64,000 bases of DNA. Source: Nonomuraea sp. NEAU-A123 (GTDB lineage Bacteria; Actinomycetota; Actinomycetes; Streptosporangiales; Streptosporangiaceae). The stretch spans positions 124,001-188,000 of the forward strand of contig NZ_JAHFZZ010000021.1 in NCBI RefSeq assembly GCF_018603905.1, given 5' to 3'. The notes beneath the pieces are model-generated. The model worked only from the letters and a program-made list of their open reading frames with translations, was not told where the DNA came from and ran no database searches. The position numbers and the translations under genes are program-made. Positions 34,225-42,478 of this stretch are shown here, in pieces. Within the stretch, counting starts at the first letter, position 1. Each line of letters begins with the position of its first letter.

Positions 34225-36585
34225 ATGAGTGAGAGCTTGATCCTCCCGGTCCTGCCGCTGGACGACGAGGTCGTCCTGCCGGGCATGGTGGTTCCGCTGG
34301 ACCTGTCCGACTCCGAGGTGCGGGCGGCCATAGACGCGGCCCAGGCATCTGGTGGCAACAAGCCGCGGGTCCTCCTCGTTCCCCGGATCGACGGCCGTTA
34401 TGGCGCGGTCGGCGTGCAGGCTGTTGTCGAGCAGGTCGGGAGGCTGCCCGGTGGCGAGCCCGCCGCTGTGGTGCGTGGCGTCAACCGGGTTCGCGTGGGC
34501 ACCGGCACGACCGGCCCCGGCGCCGCCCTTTGGGTGGAGGCCATCGTGATCGAGGCCGTTTCCGCCGGCGAGCGCGCCCAGGAGCTGGCCAAGGAGTACA
34601 AGGCCCTGGCCACCACGATCCTGCAGAAGCGCGGCGCCTGGCAGGTGGTCGACCAGGTCAACCAGATCGACGACCCTTCGGTGCTGGCCGACAGCTCCGG
34701 CTACACGCCTTGGCTGACGACGGCCCAGAAGGTCGAGCTGCTGGAGGCCGCCGACCCGGCCGACCGGCTGGCCAGGCTGGTCGAGTGGTCGCGCGAGCAC
34801 CTCGCCGAGCTGGACGTGGCCGAGACGATCCGCAAGGACGTCCAGGAGGGCATGGACAAGCAGCAGCGTGAGTTCCTGCTGCGCCAGCAGCTCGCCGCGG
34901 TCCGGAAGGAGCTCAAGGAGCTCAACGGCGACTCCACCGAGACCGAAGAAGAGGACTACCGGGCCCGCGTCGAGGCGGCCGACCTGCCGGAGAAGGTGCG
35001 CGAGGCCGCGCTCAAGGAGGTCGACAAGCTGGAGCGTACGTCCGACCAGTCTCCCGAGACCGGCTGGATCCGTACCTGGCTCGACACCGTCCTCGACCTC
35101 CCGTGGAACGAGCGGACCGAGGACAACTACGACATCACCGGCGCCCGTGAGGTGCTGGACGCCGACCACACCGGCCTCGCCGACGTGAAGGACCGCGTCA
35201 TCGAGCACCTGGCCGTGCGTAAGCGCCGTCAGGACAAGGGCCTGGGCGTAGTGGGCGGCCGCCGCAGCGGCGCCGTACTCGCGCTCGCCGGTCCTCCCGG
35301 AGTGGGCAAGACGTCGCTGGGCGAGTCCATCGCGCGGGCGATGGGCCGCAAGTTCGTCCGCGTCGCGCTCGGCGGCGTCCGCGACGAGGCGGAGATCCGC
35401 GGTCACCGGCGCACCTACGTCGGCGCGCTGCCCGGCCGCATCGTTCGCGCCATCCGCGAGGCCGGGTCGATGAACCCGGTCGTCCTGCTCGACGAGGTCG
35501 ACAAGGTCGGCGCCGACTACCGCGGCGACCCGACGGCGGCCCTGCTCGAGGTGCTCGACCCCGCGCAGAACCACACGTTCCGCGACCACTACCTCGAGGT
35601 CGAGCTGGACCTGTCCGACGTGCTGTTCCTGGCGACGGCCAACGTTCTGGAGGCCATCCCCGGGCCGCTGCTCGACCGCATGGAGATCGTGACGCTCGAC
35701 GGCTACACCGAGGACGAGAAGGTGGCGATCGCCCGTGACCACCTGCTGCCCCGGCAGCTCGACCTCGCCGGACTGACCGCCGACGAGGTGCGCGTCGAGG
35801 ACGCGGCGCTGCGCAGGCTGGCCGCCGAATACACCCGGGAGGCCGGCGTACGGTCCCTGGAGCGCTCGGTCGCCCGCATCCTGCGCAAGGTCACGGCCAA
35901 GAACGAGCTGCCCGTCACGGTCGGCGAGGACGACCTGGTCGGCTACATCGGCCGCCCCAGGTTCGTGCCGGAGTCGTCGCTGCCCGAGGCCACCCAGCGC
36001 ACCTCGGTGCCCGGCGTGGCGACGGGCCTGGCGGTCACCGGCGCGGGCGGCGACGTCCTCTACGTCGAGGCGTCCCTGGCCGAGCCGGAGACCGGCGAGA
36101 CCGGGCTCACGCTGACCGGCCAGCTCGGTGACGTGATGAAGGAGTCGGCCCGGATCGCGCTCTCCTACCTGCGCTCGCACGGCGCGGAGCTGGAGCTGCC
36201 GATCACCGCGTTCAAGGACCGCTCGGTCCACGTCCACTTCCCCGCGGGTGCCGTGCCCAAGGACGGCCCCTCGGCGGGCGTGACGCTGACGACCGCGCTG
36301 GCCTCGCTCCTGTCCGGTCGTACGGTACGCAGTGACGTGGCCATGACCGGTGAGATCTCGCTCACCGGGCGGGTGCTGCCGATCGGCGGCGTCAAGCAGA
36401 AGCTGCTGGCGGCGCACCGGGCGGGCATCACCACGGTCCTCATCCCGGCCCGCAACGAGCCGGACCTGGACGACGTGCCCGAGGAGGTGCGCAACGAGCT
36501 GACGATCCACCCGGTCAGCGACGTACGCGAGGTCCTCGACATCGCCCTGTCCCCGGCCCAGGTCGCCTCCCCGGTCGCGGCCTGA
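34225..36585 (+). CDS. lon: ATP-dependent protease Lon
   Basis: A 786-residue cytosolic AAA+ protease. The N-terminal substrate domain (SLILPVLPLDDEVVLPGMVVPL) is followed by the ATPase with Walker A GPPGVGKTS at about 356-364, Walker B VVLLDEVDK near 420, and the serine protease domain with the catalytic dyad S683 (KDGPSAGVT) and K726 (GGVKQKLLAAHR). It degrades misfolded and regulatory proteins. ATG 34225 is preceded by GGAG. It is single, with a HAIR element upstream and a strong terminator downstream, consistent with heat-shock control by HspR as in Streptomyces. Confidence 0.97.
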   Translation: MSESLILPVLPLDDEVVLPGMVVPLDLSDSEVRAAIDAAQASGGNKPRVLLVPRIDGRYGAVGVQAVVEQVGRLPGGEPAAVVRGVNRVRVGTGTTGPGAALWVEAIVIEAVSAGERAQELAKEYKALATTILQKRGAWQVVDQVNQIDDPSVLADSSGYTPWLTTAQKVELLEAADPADRLARLVEWSREHLAELDVAETIRKDVQEGMDKQQREFLLRQQLAAVRKELKELNGDSTETEEEDYRARVEAADLPEKVREAALKEVDKLERTSDQSPETGWIRTWLDTVLDLPWNERTEDNYDITGAREVLDADHTGLADVKDRVIEHLAVRKRRQDKGLGVVGGRRSGAVLALAGPPGVGKTSLGESIARAMGRKFVRVALGGVRDEAEIRGHRRTYVGALPGRIVRAIREAGSMNPVVLLDEVDKVGADYRGDPTAALLEVLDPAQNHTFRDHYLEVELDLSDVLFLATANVLEAIPGPLLDRMEIVTLDGYTEDEKVAIARDHLLPRQLDLAGLTADEVRVEDAALRRLAAEYTREAGVRSLERSVARILRKVTAKNELPVTVGEDDLVGYIGRPRFVPESSLPEATQRTSVPGVATGLAVTGAGGDVLYVEASLAEPETGETGLTLTGQLGDVMKESARIALSYLRSHGAELELPITAFKDRSVHVHFPAGAVPKDGPSAGVTLTTALASLLSGRTVRSDVAMTGEISLTGRVLPIGGVKQKLLAAHRAGITTVLIPARNEPDLDDVPEEVRNELTIHPVSDVREVLDIALSPAQVASPVAA

Positions 36586-36595
36586 CCGACCATCT

Positions 36596-36627
36596 GCCCC
36601 GCTGTACTCCGGTACGGCGGGGCTTTT
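36596..36627 (+). terminator. Rho-independent-type terminator of lon
   Basis: GCCCCGC (36596-36602) pairs with GCGGGGC (36617-36623), extended inside by TGTAC/GGTACG, and is followed by TTTT. It starts 10 bases after the lon stop codon. Confidence 0.85.
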
Positions 36628-36690
36628 GGTGTTTTAGGCGAATCATCCGTTCGTTTGACTGAATGATTTGCTCATGCTTTTCTGGGGCTC

Positions 36691-37818
36691 ATGTTGTACG
36701 GGACGCCCGCGCTGGAAGCCGCCGACAAGGCGGTGCTCGCGGAGATCGAGGACATGCGGCGGGACCTGAAGTATCGGCTGGCCGAGACGCATCGCTGGGA
36801 TGGTCAGCTACGCAGGCAGTTGCGGGCGCGGGCGATCCAGGGGTCCAACTCGATCGAGGGTTACCGGGCCAGCGTGGAGGACATCGAGTCGATCATGGCG
36901 GGGGAGGAGCCGCTGGAGACGTCGGTGCCGGTGGCGCGGGAGATCGCGGGATATCAGCAGGCGCTGACCTATATCCAGGTGCTTTCGCGGGCGTCGGCGT
37001 TCCGGTTCGACGTGGGGCTGCTTCATGGGCTCAACTTCATGGTCATCGGTCACCACCGCGACAAGTCGCCGGGCGCGATCCGGCCCGGCGGCATCTACAT
37101 CCGCGACTCCGACTCGGGTGCCGTGGTCTATGAGGGACCCGACGCCGACCTGGTGCCTGGCCTCCTGGACGAGCTGGTCGGGTGGCTCAACGAGGGCGAT
37201 CGGGACTGCCCGAGCTATGTCCGGGCGGCGATGGCCCACTTCAACCTGGTCAAGATCCACCCTTGGCGCGACGGCAACGGCCGGATGTCCCGCGCCCTCC
37301 AGACGCTGGTCCTGGGCAGGGAGCAGATCATGCTGCCCGAGTTCTCCTCCATCGAGGAGTGGCTCGGCCGGCAGCGCACCACCATCGAGTATTACGACGT
37401 GCTCGGCCTGGTGGGCGGCCGGCAGTGGGGTCCGCACGGGGACACCCTGCCGTGGGTGCGCTTCTGCCTGAAAGCTCATCACATGCAGGCCCAGCGGGTG
37501 AGCCAGCGGCTCGCCGAGGCCGGAGAAATCTGGATGTTGCTGGAGGAGCAGGTCGACGCCGACGGTCTCAACAGCCGGAGCGTCTCCGCTCTCTACGAGG
37601 TGTTCGTGAACAGGCGCCTGCGCAGGAGCCGCTACCAGGCCGACGAGGGGCTCAGCCAGGGCCAGGCCGCGCGCGACCTGCGCGACCTCGCGGCCAAGGG
37701 CTGGCTTCAGCCGTACGGCGAGACCAAGGGCCGCTTCTACGCCCCAGGCCCGCGCATGGCCAGGATCAAGGCCGACTTCGCCGAACGCGTCACTCCACTG
37801 CGCGACCCCTACCGGTAG
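36691..37818 (+). CDS. Fic family protein (AMPylator-type)
   Basis: A 375-residue Fic protein. The catalytic loop is H190-PWRDGNGRMSR (consensus HPFxDGNGRxxR), intact for nucleotide transfer. An N-terminal inhibitory helix motif SNSIEG (S52-E56-G57, consensus S/TxxxEG/N) marks a class II, self-inhibited enzyme. The C-terminal part has a winged-helix-like domain (RYQADEGLSQGQAARDLRDLAAKGWLQPYG). Class II members modify host or own proteins by AMPylation; target unknown. No antitoxin gene is next to it, in agreement with the built-in inhibitor. The region upstream (36628-36690) is AT-richer and probably holds the promoter. Confidence 0.9.
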   Translation: MLYGTPALEAADKAVLAEIEDMRRDLKYRLAETHRWDGQLRRQLRARAIQGSNSIEGYRASVEDIESIMAGEEPLETSVPVAREIAGYQQALTYIQVLSRASAFRFDVGLLHGLNFMVIGHHRDKSPGAIRPGGIYIRDSDSGAVVYEGPDADLVPGLLDELVGWLNEGDRDCPSYVRAAMAHFNLVKIHPWRDGNGRMSRALQTLVLGREQIMLPEFSSIEEWLGRQRTTIEYYDVLGLVGGRQWGPHGDTLPWVRFCLKAHHMQAQRVSQRLAEAGEIWMLLEEQVDADGLNSRSVSALYEVFVNRRLRRSRYQADEGLSQGQAARDLRDLAAKGWLQPYGETKGRFYAPGPRMARIKADFAERVTPLRDPYR

Positions 37819-37939
37819 GAGTTGTACGAGTACGTCTAACTGCTCTCCTTCGGCGTTGCGGGTGCGGTGCCGGTCATTTCCCCGGATCGGGGGGAGAGAG
37901 TGCCGGGTTTGACGTACGCGCCCGGGAGGCTCGGTGGGG

Positions 37940-38956
37940 TCAGGGGATGGTGACGAGAACGGTGCCGGACTTTCCCGGGCGGACCGCGTGCTCAACGGCC
38001 TGTGCGATCTCGGCGATGTCGTACTGGGCTGCCACGTCGAATGCCTCGGCTGCCCCACGGGCGATGAGCTGGGCGGCGGTGGCCAGGTCGTTGGCGCGCT
38101 GCTCGGCGGAGACGGTCTGCGCCCAGCGGAGGACGGTCAGGCCCCGCAGCCCGAGGCTCGCACCAAGGAGGTCCCCGGCGTGGACCGGGATGGGCTCCTC
38201 GGCGAGGACGCCGTAGGTGATCAGGGTTCCGCCGGGCGAGAGCAACTGCAGGAGGTCTCCGGCCAGCGTGCCGCCCACGGGATCGACCGCGGCAGGAACC
38301 GGCCGTGCCCCGATGTGCTCGCGGATCTCTTCCTTCCACGTGGGCTGAGCGGTGGAGACCACGGGAACGCCCGGGTAGCGCTTCCGCAGTGTCTGGGCGC
38401 CGGCGTCGCTGCGGACGATGTTGATGTGCTGGATCGCGTGGTACTGGGCGATAGCGGACAGCAGGCGGCCGATGTTGGAGCCGGCGGCGGTCTGCAGGAA
38501 GACGCCGTTGTAGCCGACCGTGGCGTGTTTTTCGAGTTCGCGCCGCAACATGATCACGGTGATGGGATTGGCCAGCATCTGGGCGGCGATGCTGTCGGGA
38601 ACATCGTCACTCACAGGGACGACGAACTCGGCCGGCACGAGGACGTATTCGCTCCAGGCGCCGGGGTGGGGGAAGAAGGACACGCGCGCTCCGGTGGTGA
38701 CTCCGGAAGCTGTGGGGGTGTCGGGTCCAACCGCCTCGACGATGCCGGTGGCCTCGATGCCGGGAGTGAGGTACGCGGTCTGTGAGGGGTACGGGCCCTG
38801 GATGGCGAGTAGGTCGCCGATATGGATCGGGAAGGCGTGCACCCGCACCAGTACCTGGCCCGCCCCAGGTGGTCCGGGGGCGTCGACCTCCGCGACGGAG
38901 AGAACGTCCGCAGGGTCTCCGGACTGCCTGTAGATCACCTTGCGTGCCATGTCCAT
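37940..38956 (-). CDS. Zinc-independent quinone oxidoreductase (MDR superfamily)
   Basis: A 338-residue medium-chain reductase without zinc-binding cysteines. It has the GroES-like start (ADVLSVAEVDAPGPPGAGQVLVRVHAFPIHIGDLLAIQG), the Rossmann glycine motif in QTAAGSNIGRLLSAIAQ and DPVGG-TLAGDLLQLLSPGGTLITYG. It should reduce quinones or enals with NADPH. ATG 38956 (MDMARKV) is chosen because GGGGAG lies 6 bases upstream. The MarR gene about 240 bases upstream is in the same orientation and may regulate it. Confidence 0.88.
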   Translation of the reverse strand: MDMARKVIYRQSGDPADVLSVAEVDAPGPPGAGQVLVRVHAFPIHIGDLLAIQGPYPSQTAYLTPGIEATGIVEAVGPDTPTASGVTTGARVSFFPHPGAWSEYVLVPAEFVVPVSDDVPDSIAAQMLANPITVIMLRRELEKHATVGYNGVFLQTAAGSNIGRLLSAIAQYHAIQHINIVRSDAGAQTLRKRYPGVPVVSTAQPTWKEEIREHIGARPVPAAVDPVGGTLAGDLLQLLSPGGTLITYGVLAEEPIPVHAGDLLGASLGLRGLTVLRWAQTVSAEQRANDLATAAQLIARGAAEAFDVAAQYDIAEIAQAVEHAVRPGKSGTVLVTIP

Positions 38957-39199
38957 TGCTCCCCGTTGTAACGTGACGGCCGAACCACGCCTCAGCGACT
39001 CGATCGCCCGCTCCCCGGGCCTGGCACAATCCGACTGCCTCATGGCTTCCACCTGGGCCGGATGATTTCAGCTTGCCCGCATGAGAACGAGTTACGTCAG
39101 CCTCGCCACTTCCACACCGGTGAAATTGAACCGCTTTACCTGTCGCATGCAGGCCGAGGTGAGGCCTTTGAGGGTGTTGTTGAGCTGACCGCATCCCGG

Positions 39200-39628
39200 C
39201 TACGCGTGCAGTTGGTCCAGCAAGTCGGCTGCCACGGCCAGGATCCGGCACTCCGCCGGGGTGAGTCGCTGGGCCATCGCCTGGGCCAGCCACAGGTCCG
39301 TGGTGCCGGCCCGTTCGGTGAGCATCGCGGTGCCCTGTTCGGTGAGGACGATGTGGTGCCGGCGGCGGTCGTCTTCGTCGCGTGAGCGGCGGATCAGGCC
39401 CTGCTCGTCCAGCGCGGCGAGGACGCGGGTGACGGACTGCGGTTGCAGGTGTTCGGCCGATGCCAGCTCTCCTGCGGTCATGGCGCCGCGTCGGTGCAGG
39501 TGGCCGAGCAGGGAGAGGGCCAGGGCGCCGAGGCCGTGTGCGGGGCGCTCGTCGCGCAGGCGCCGGGCCAGGCTGACGGCGGCCCGGCGGAGTGTTACGG
39601 CTGTGGCTCGAAGTTCCTCGTCGTCCAT
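39200..39628 (-). CDS. MarR-family transcriptional regulator
   Basis: A 142-residue dimeric winged-helix protein. The DNA-binding part is MTAGELASAEHLQPQSVTRVLAALDEQGLIRRSRDEDDRRRHHIVLTEQG, split at the wing (DEDDRRRH), typical of MarR. ATG 39628 is chosen over an ATG at 39664 because family members start near MDDEELR; no ribosome site is seen, so it may be leaderless. It is divergent from the FUSC-like gene. Likely roles are control of the reductase at 37940 or the membrane protein at 39738, with a small aromatic ligand. Confidence 0.9.
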   Translation of the reverse strand: MDDEELRATAVTLRRAAVSLARRLRDERPAHGLGALALSLLGHLHRRGAMTAGELASAEHLQPQSVTRVLAALDEQGLIRRSRDEDDRRRHHIVLTEQGTAMLTERAGTTDLWLAQAMAQRLTPAECRILAVAADLLDQLHA

Positions 39629-39688
39629 AATTATTACGGTAGCACTTACTAAATGTCCGGCCATCCACGATGTTAGGGCGTTATTTCA

Positions 39689-39701
39689 TACGCAATGCGT
39701 A
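39689..39701. promoter_or_regulatory. Palindrome between the MarR and FUSC-like genes
   Basis: TACGCA-1-TGCGTA forms a perfect inverted repeat 37 bases before the FUSC-like start, a good position for a repressor site. It may be the MarR operator but does not resemble a defined consensus. Confidence 0.35.
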
Positions 39702-39737
39702 GGAAGGTGGTAGGGTCCGGCGTCGGGAGGTGCCGAC

Positions 39738-40925
39738 GTGGGGATCGAGACGCGACGTATGATCGCCGCCGCGCTGGGGCTGGGCGGGCCGGTCGCGTGG
39801 GGCGTCGCCTCCGGGCATCCGGCCCTCGGCACGCTGGCCGCCATCGGCGCCCTCGCCGTAAGCGGCGTGTCCATGGACGCCCCGCCCACGCGTGGCGTGT
39901 CCATGGCTGTCGCGCCCGCTGATGGCGTCTCTACGGGTACCACGCCCGCCGGGAGCGTCTCCGGGGCCGCCGCGCCCGTCGATGGTGTGGTCGCAAAGGG
40001 TGCGTCCTTGGTGGCGGGGCTGGTGCGGGGCGGTTACGCGGTGGCGGTCACGACCGCGGCGGGGCTCGTCGGTGCCGTCGTCGGCGGGCATGGCTGGATC
40101 GCGGCGGTCACCATCGTGCTCGTCGCGGCCGTGGTGGCGGTGGTCGGCGGGATCAGCCGTCCCATGGCCGAGCACACCACGCGCTTCATCGTCTTCATGG
40201 TCATCTCGACCGGCCTGGCCAAGCACGCCGCTCCTGTCGCAGCCGCCGTACTGTTCGCCGAAGGGGCGATCTGGGGTCTGCTGGTCACCGCCCTGTGCAC
40301 CCACACGAAGCAACCACGAGCGAAGCAACCACGAACGAAACAACCACGCCTCGGCACTCGCCGCACAGAGCCCGCCGCCGTACCGCCGGCGAACCCCGCA
40401 CCCACCAAGCGAGCGCTTCTGCGCCGCTGGTGGCGGACGCTCGGCACCGTGCGCGGCTGGCAGTACCCCATCCGCCTGACCGCCTGCCTGGCCGCCGCCG
40501 AGATCATCGGCCTGGTGTGGCCGCAGCCGACCGCCTCGTGGATCGCCGTCACCGTCGTGATCGTCGTCAGGCGGCAACTGGACGGTGCGTTGCGGCGGGC
40601 GGTCGAGCGGGCCGCGGGCACCGGCGCCGGAGTGGTGGCGGGGTCCGCCGTACTGTTGTGGGTGCCGGCGCCGTGGCTGTTCGTGCTGCTCGTCGCCGGG
40701 CTGGCCGCGGTCAGGCCGGTACTCAAGGATCGCGACTACACCCTGTACGCGACCGTCATGACGCCGCTCGTCCTGCTGCTCATGGAGGGCGGCGGACGCG
40801 TGGCCCCCGCCACGATCGGGTACCGGCTGGCCGACACGGCCATCGGGTGCGTGCTGGCTCTGGGACTGGGATACCTACCCTGGGCAGTACGCCGAGAGAG
40901 GAGCACACGTGCCATCGTGGACTGA
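39738..40925 (+). CDS. FUSC-like / aromatic acid exporter-type membrane protein
   Basis: A 395-residue protein with two blocks of membrane helices (about residues 12-45 and 92-185; about 245-385), the arrangement of FUSC proteins that export aromatic acids. The second block reads YPIRLTACLAAAEIIGLVW...WIAVTVVIVVRRQLDGALRRAVERAAGTGAG, matching the FUSC_2 core. Two repeats are inserted: four degenerate GVSMDAPPT-type units (about 43-85) and three KQPRA/T units (about 195-210). GTG 39738 follows GGGAGG. It overlaps the GH13 gene by 17 bases. Confidence 0.75.
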   Translation: MGIETRRMIAAALGLGGPVAWGVASGHPALGTLAAIGALAVSGVSMDAPPTRGVSMAVAPADGVSTGTTPAGSVSGAAAPVDGVVAKGASLVAGLVRGGYAVAVTTAAGLVGAVVGGHGWIAAVTIVLVAAVVAVVGGISRPMAEHTTRFIVFMVISTGLAKHAAPVAAAVLFAEGAIWGLLVTALCTHTKQPRAKQPRTKQPRLGTRRTEPAAVPPANPAPTKRALLRRWWRTLGTVRGWQYPIRLTACLAAAEIIGLVWPQPTASWIAVTVVIVVRRQLDGALRRAVERAAGTGAGVVAGSAVLLWVPAPWLFVLLVAGLAAVRPVLKDRDYTLYATVMTPLVLLLMEGGGRVAPATIGYRLADTAIGCVLALGLGYLPWAVRRERSTRAIVD

Positions 40926-42201
40926 CCATGCGATCTGGTGGCAGGTCTACCCGCTCGGCTTCACCGGGGCCCCGGCCACCGCTCAACCGGAGGTGCGGCA
41001 CCGGCTGCGCCACCTAGAGGCGTGGCTGGACTACGCCGTGGAACTGGGCTGTTCGGGGCTCCAGCTCGGCCCGATCTTCGCGTCCGAGACCCACGGCTAC
41101 GACACCGTCGATCATTTCAGGATCGACCCCCGCCTCGGTGACGACGCCGACTTCGACTCCCTCGTCGCCGAGGCGCGGCGACGCGGGCTGCGGATCGTCC
41201 TCGACGGCGTGTTCAACCACGTCGGGCGGTCGTTCCAGGCGGACGAGCGGTGGTTCAGGAGGGGGTCCGAGGGTTACGAGGTGTTCGAGGGGCATCACGG
41301 GCTCGTCGCGCTCGACCACACCGAACCCGCCGTGCGGCACCACGTCGCCGCCGTACTGAACCACTGGCTCGACCGTGGCGCGGCGGGCTGGCGGCTCGAC
41401 GCCGCCTATGCCGTACCGGCGTCGTTCTGGCGGGAGGTCCTGCCCGAGGTGCGGGCGCGGCACCCGGAGGCGTGGTTCGGGGGCGAGGTGATTCACGGCG
41501 ACTATGCCAAATATGTCGCCGAGTCGGGACTCGACTCCGTCACCCAGTACGAGCTGTGGAAGGCCATCTGGAGCTCGCTCAACGACCGGAACCTCTTCGA
41601 ACTCGCCTGGGCCCTCGACCGCCACGACGGGCTGCTGGACACCTTCGTCCCCCTCACGTTCGTCGGGAACCACGACGTCACCAGGATCGCCACCCGGCTT
41701 GAGAACCCTCAGCACCTCGGCCACGCCCTGGCCGTGCTGTTCACGGTCGGCGGCCTGCCGAGCGTCTATTACGGGGACGAGCAGGCGTTCCAAGGGCTGA
41801 AGGAAGAGCGGGCGGGCGGTGACGACGCGATCAGGCCGGCGTTCCCCGCGGAGCCAGGCGGCCTCGCCCCGGACGGGACCGAGGTCTACCGGCTGCACCA
41901 GCGGCTCATCGGCCTGCGCCGGCGTCACCCGTGGCTGGTCAGAGCCCACACCACCGCCGAACACCTGACCAACACGGCCGTGGCCCTCCGCTCCCGGCCC
42001 CGCGACGGTGGCGGAACGGAGATCGTCACTCTGCTGAACCTCGGCGACGAGCCGCACCGGTTCCCGATCGGCCAGGTCAACGACGTGGCCGAGCCGCAGC
42101 ATGGCGTGACCGACCCGGCCGTCGTTCCGGCGCACGGCTGGAGCATCGTGATCCAAGTCACCGAGGAGATAGGGAATAGCGGGAAGTCGGGTAGCCGTTA
42201 A
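40909..42201 (+). CDS. Glycoside hydrolase family 13 (alpha-amylase-type) enzyme
   Basis: A 430-residue (beta/alpha)8 enzyme. Catalytic residues: nucleophile D164 in GWRLDAAYA, acid/base E193 in WFGGEVIHG, transition-state Asp D256 in FVGNHDVTR; the barrel starts IWWQVYPLGFTGA and has LDGVFNHVGR (region I). A short C-terminal beta domain follows. No signal peptide, so it acts in the cytosol on maltodextrins, trehalose, glycogen or similar. GTG 40909 with GAGAGAGGAG upstream overlaps the membrane protein gene. Substrate type not resolved. Confidence 0.92.
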   Translation: MPSWTDHAIWWQVYPLGFTGAPATAQPEVRHRLRHLEAWLDYAVELGCSGLQLGPIFASETHGYDTVDHFRIDPRLGDDADFDSLVAEARRRGLRIVLDGVFNHVGRSFQADERWFRRGSEGYEVFEGHHGLVALDHTEPAVRHHVAAVLNHWLDRGAAGWRLDAAYAVPASFWREVLPEVRARHPEAWFGGEVIHGDYAKYVAESGLDSVTQYELWKAIWSSLNDRNLFELAWALDRHDGLLDTFVPLTFVGNHDVTRIATRLENPQHLGHALAVLFTVGGLPSVYYGDEQAFQGLKEERAGGDDAIRPAFPAEPGGLAPDGTEVYRLHQRLIGLRRRHPWLVRAHTTAEHLTNTAVALRSRPRDGGGTEIVTLLNLGDEPHRFPIGQVNDVAEPQHGVTDPAVVPAHGWSIVIQVTEEIGNSGKSGSR

Positions 42202-42332
42202 CAATGGCGTGAACGAGGCATACACGACAGACCAGAACGCCGGTAGCGGCGCCAGGTGTTGCTGTATGGGGCGAATGTCCGCCATGGACTGTCAGAACCG
42301 ATAACCAGACGTCCCCGCCTCGAAGGTCACCC

Positions 42333-42398
42333 ATGATTTCTCCCAGTTTTGTGCTGCGCAGGTTGAGCCACCTGCCCTTCCACCCCGGCACGCGTTAG
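42333..42398 (+). CDS. 21-codon leader ORF upstream of metN
   Basis: ATG 42333 with GAAGGT 5-6 bases upstream opens a 21-codon frame, MISPSFVLRRLSHLPFHPGT followed by R, ending with TAG at 42396-42398. The second half uses almost only G/C third bases (14 of 15), like real genes here. Two GC hairpins lie between it and metN, so it may be a regulatory leader peptide. It is not enriched in Met or Cys codons. Confidence 0.5.
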   Translation: MISPSFVLRRLSHLPFHPGTR

Positions 42399-42401
42399 AC
42401 C

Positions 42402-42458
42402 GCCCGCCTGCGGGCCCTCCAACGATGACGATGTCGATTCCAGCGGCGTGCTGCCGCT
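42402..42458 (+). promoter_or_regulatory. Two hairpins between leader ORF and metN (attenuator candidate)
   Basis: Hairpin 1 is GCCCGC-2-GCGGGC (42402-42415), starting 3 bases after the leader stop. Hairpin 2 is AGCGGC-5-GCCGCT (42442-42458), ending 7 bases before the GTGGTGGGG ribosome-site region of metN. They could switch translation or termination depending on ribosome position in the leader ORF. I could not match the region to a known SAM riboswitch. Confidence 0.45.
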
Positions 42459-42478
42459 CTTAGTGGTGGGGATTTTTG

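Noticed and set aside
39092..39187. Minus-strand stretch QLNNTLKGLTSACMRQ, reminiscent of the LVNSLKGVSSRRLR block of IS200/IS605 transposases
   Set aside because: Only about 15 residues resemble the family, the frame stops after about 32 codons and no flanking element ends are seen; too weak to call an insertion-sequence remnant.
42158..42391. 77-codon minus-strand frame opposite the metN leader
   Set aside because: Third-position GC is close to random, no ribosome site, and it overlaps the GH13 3' end; the plus-strand leader ORF is better supported.
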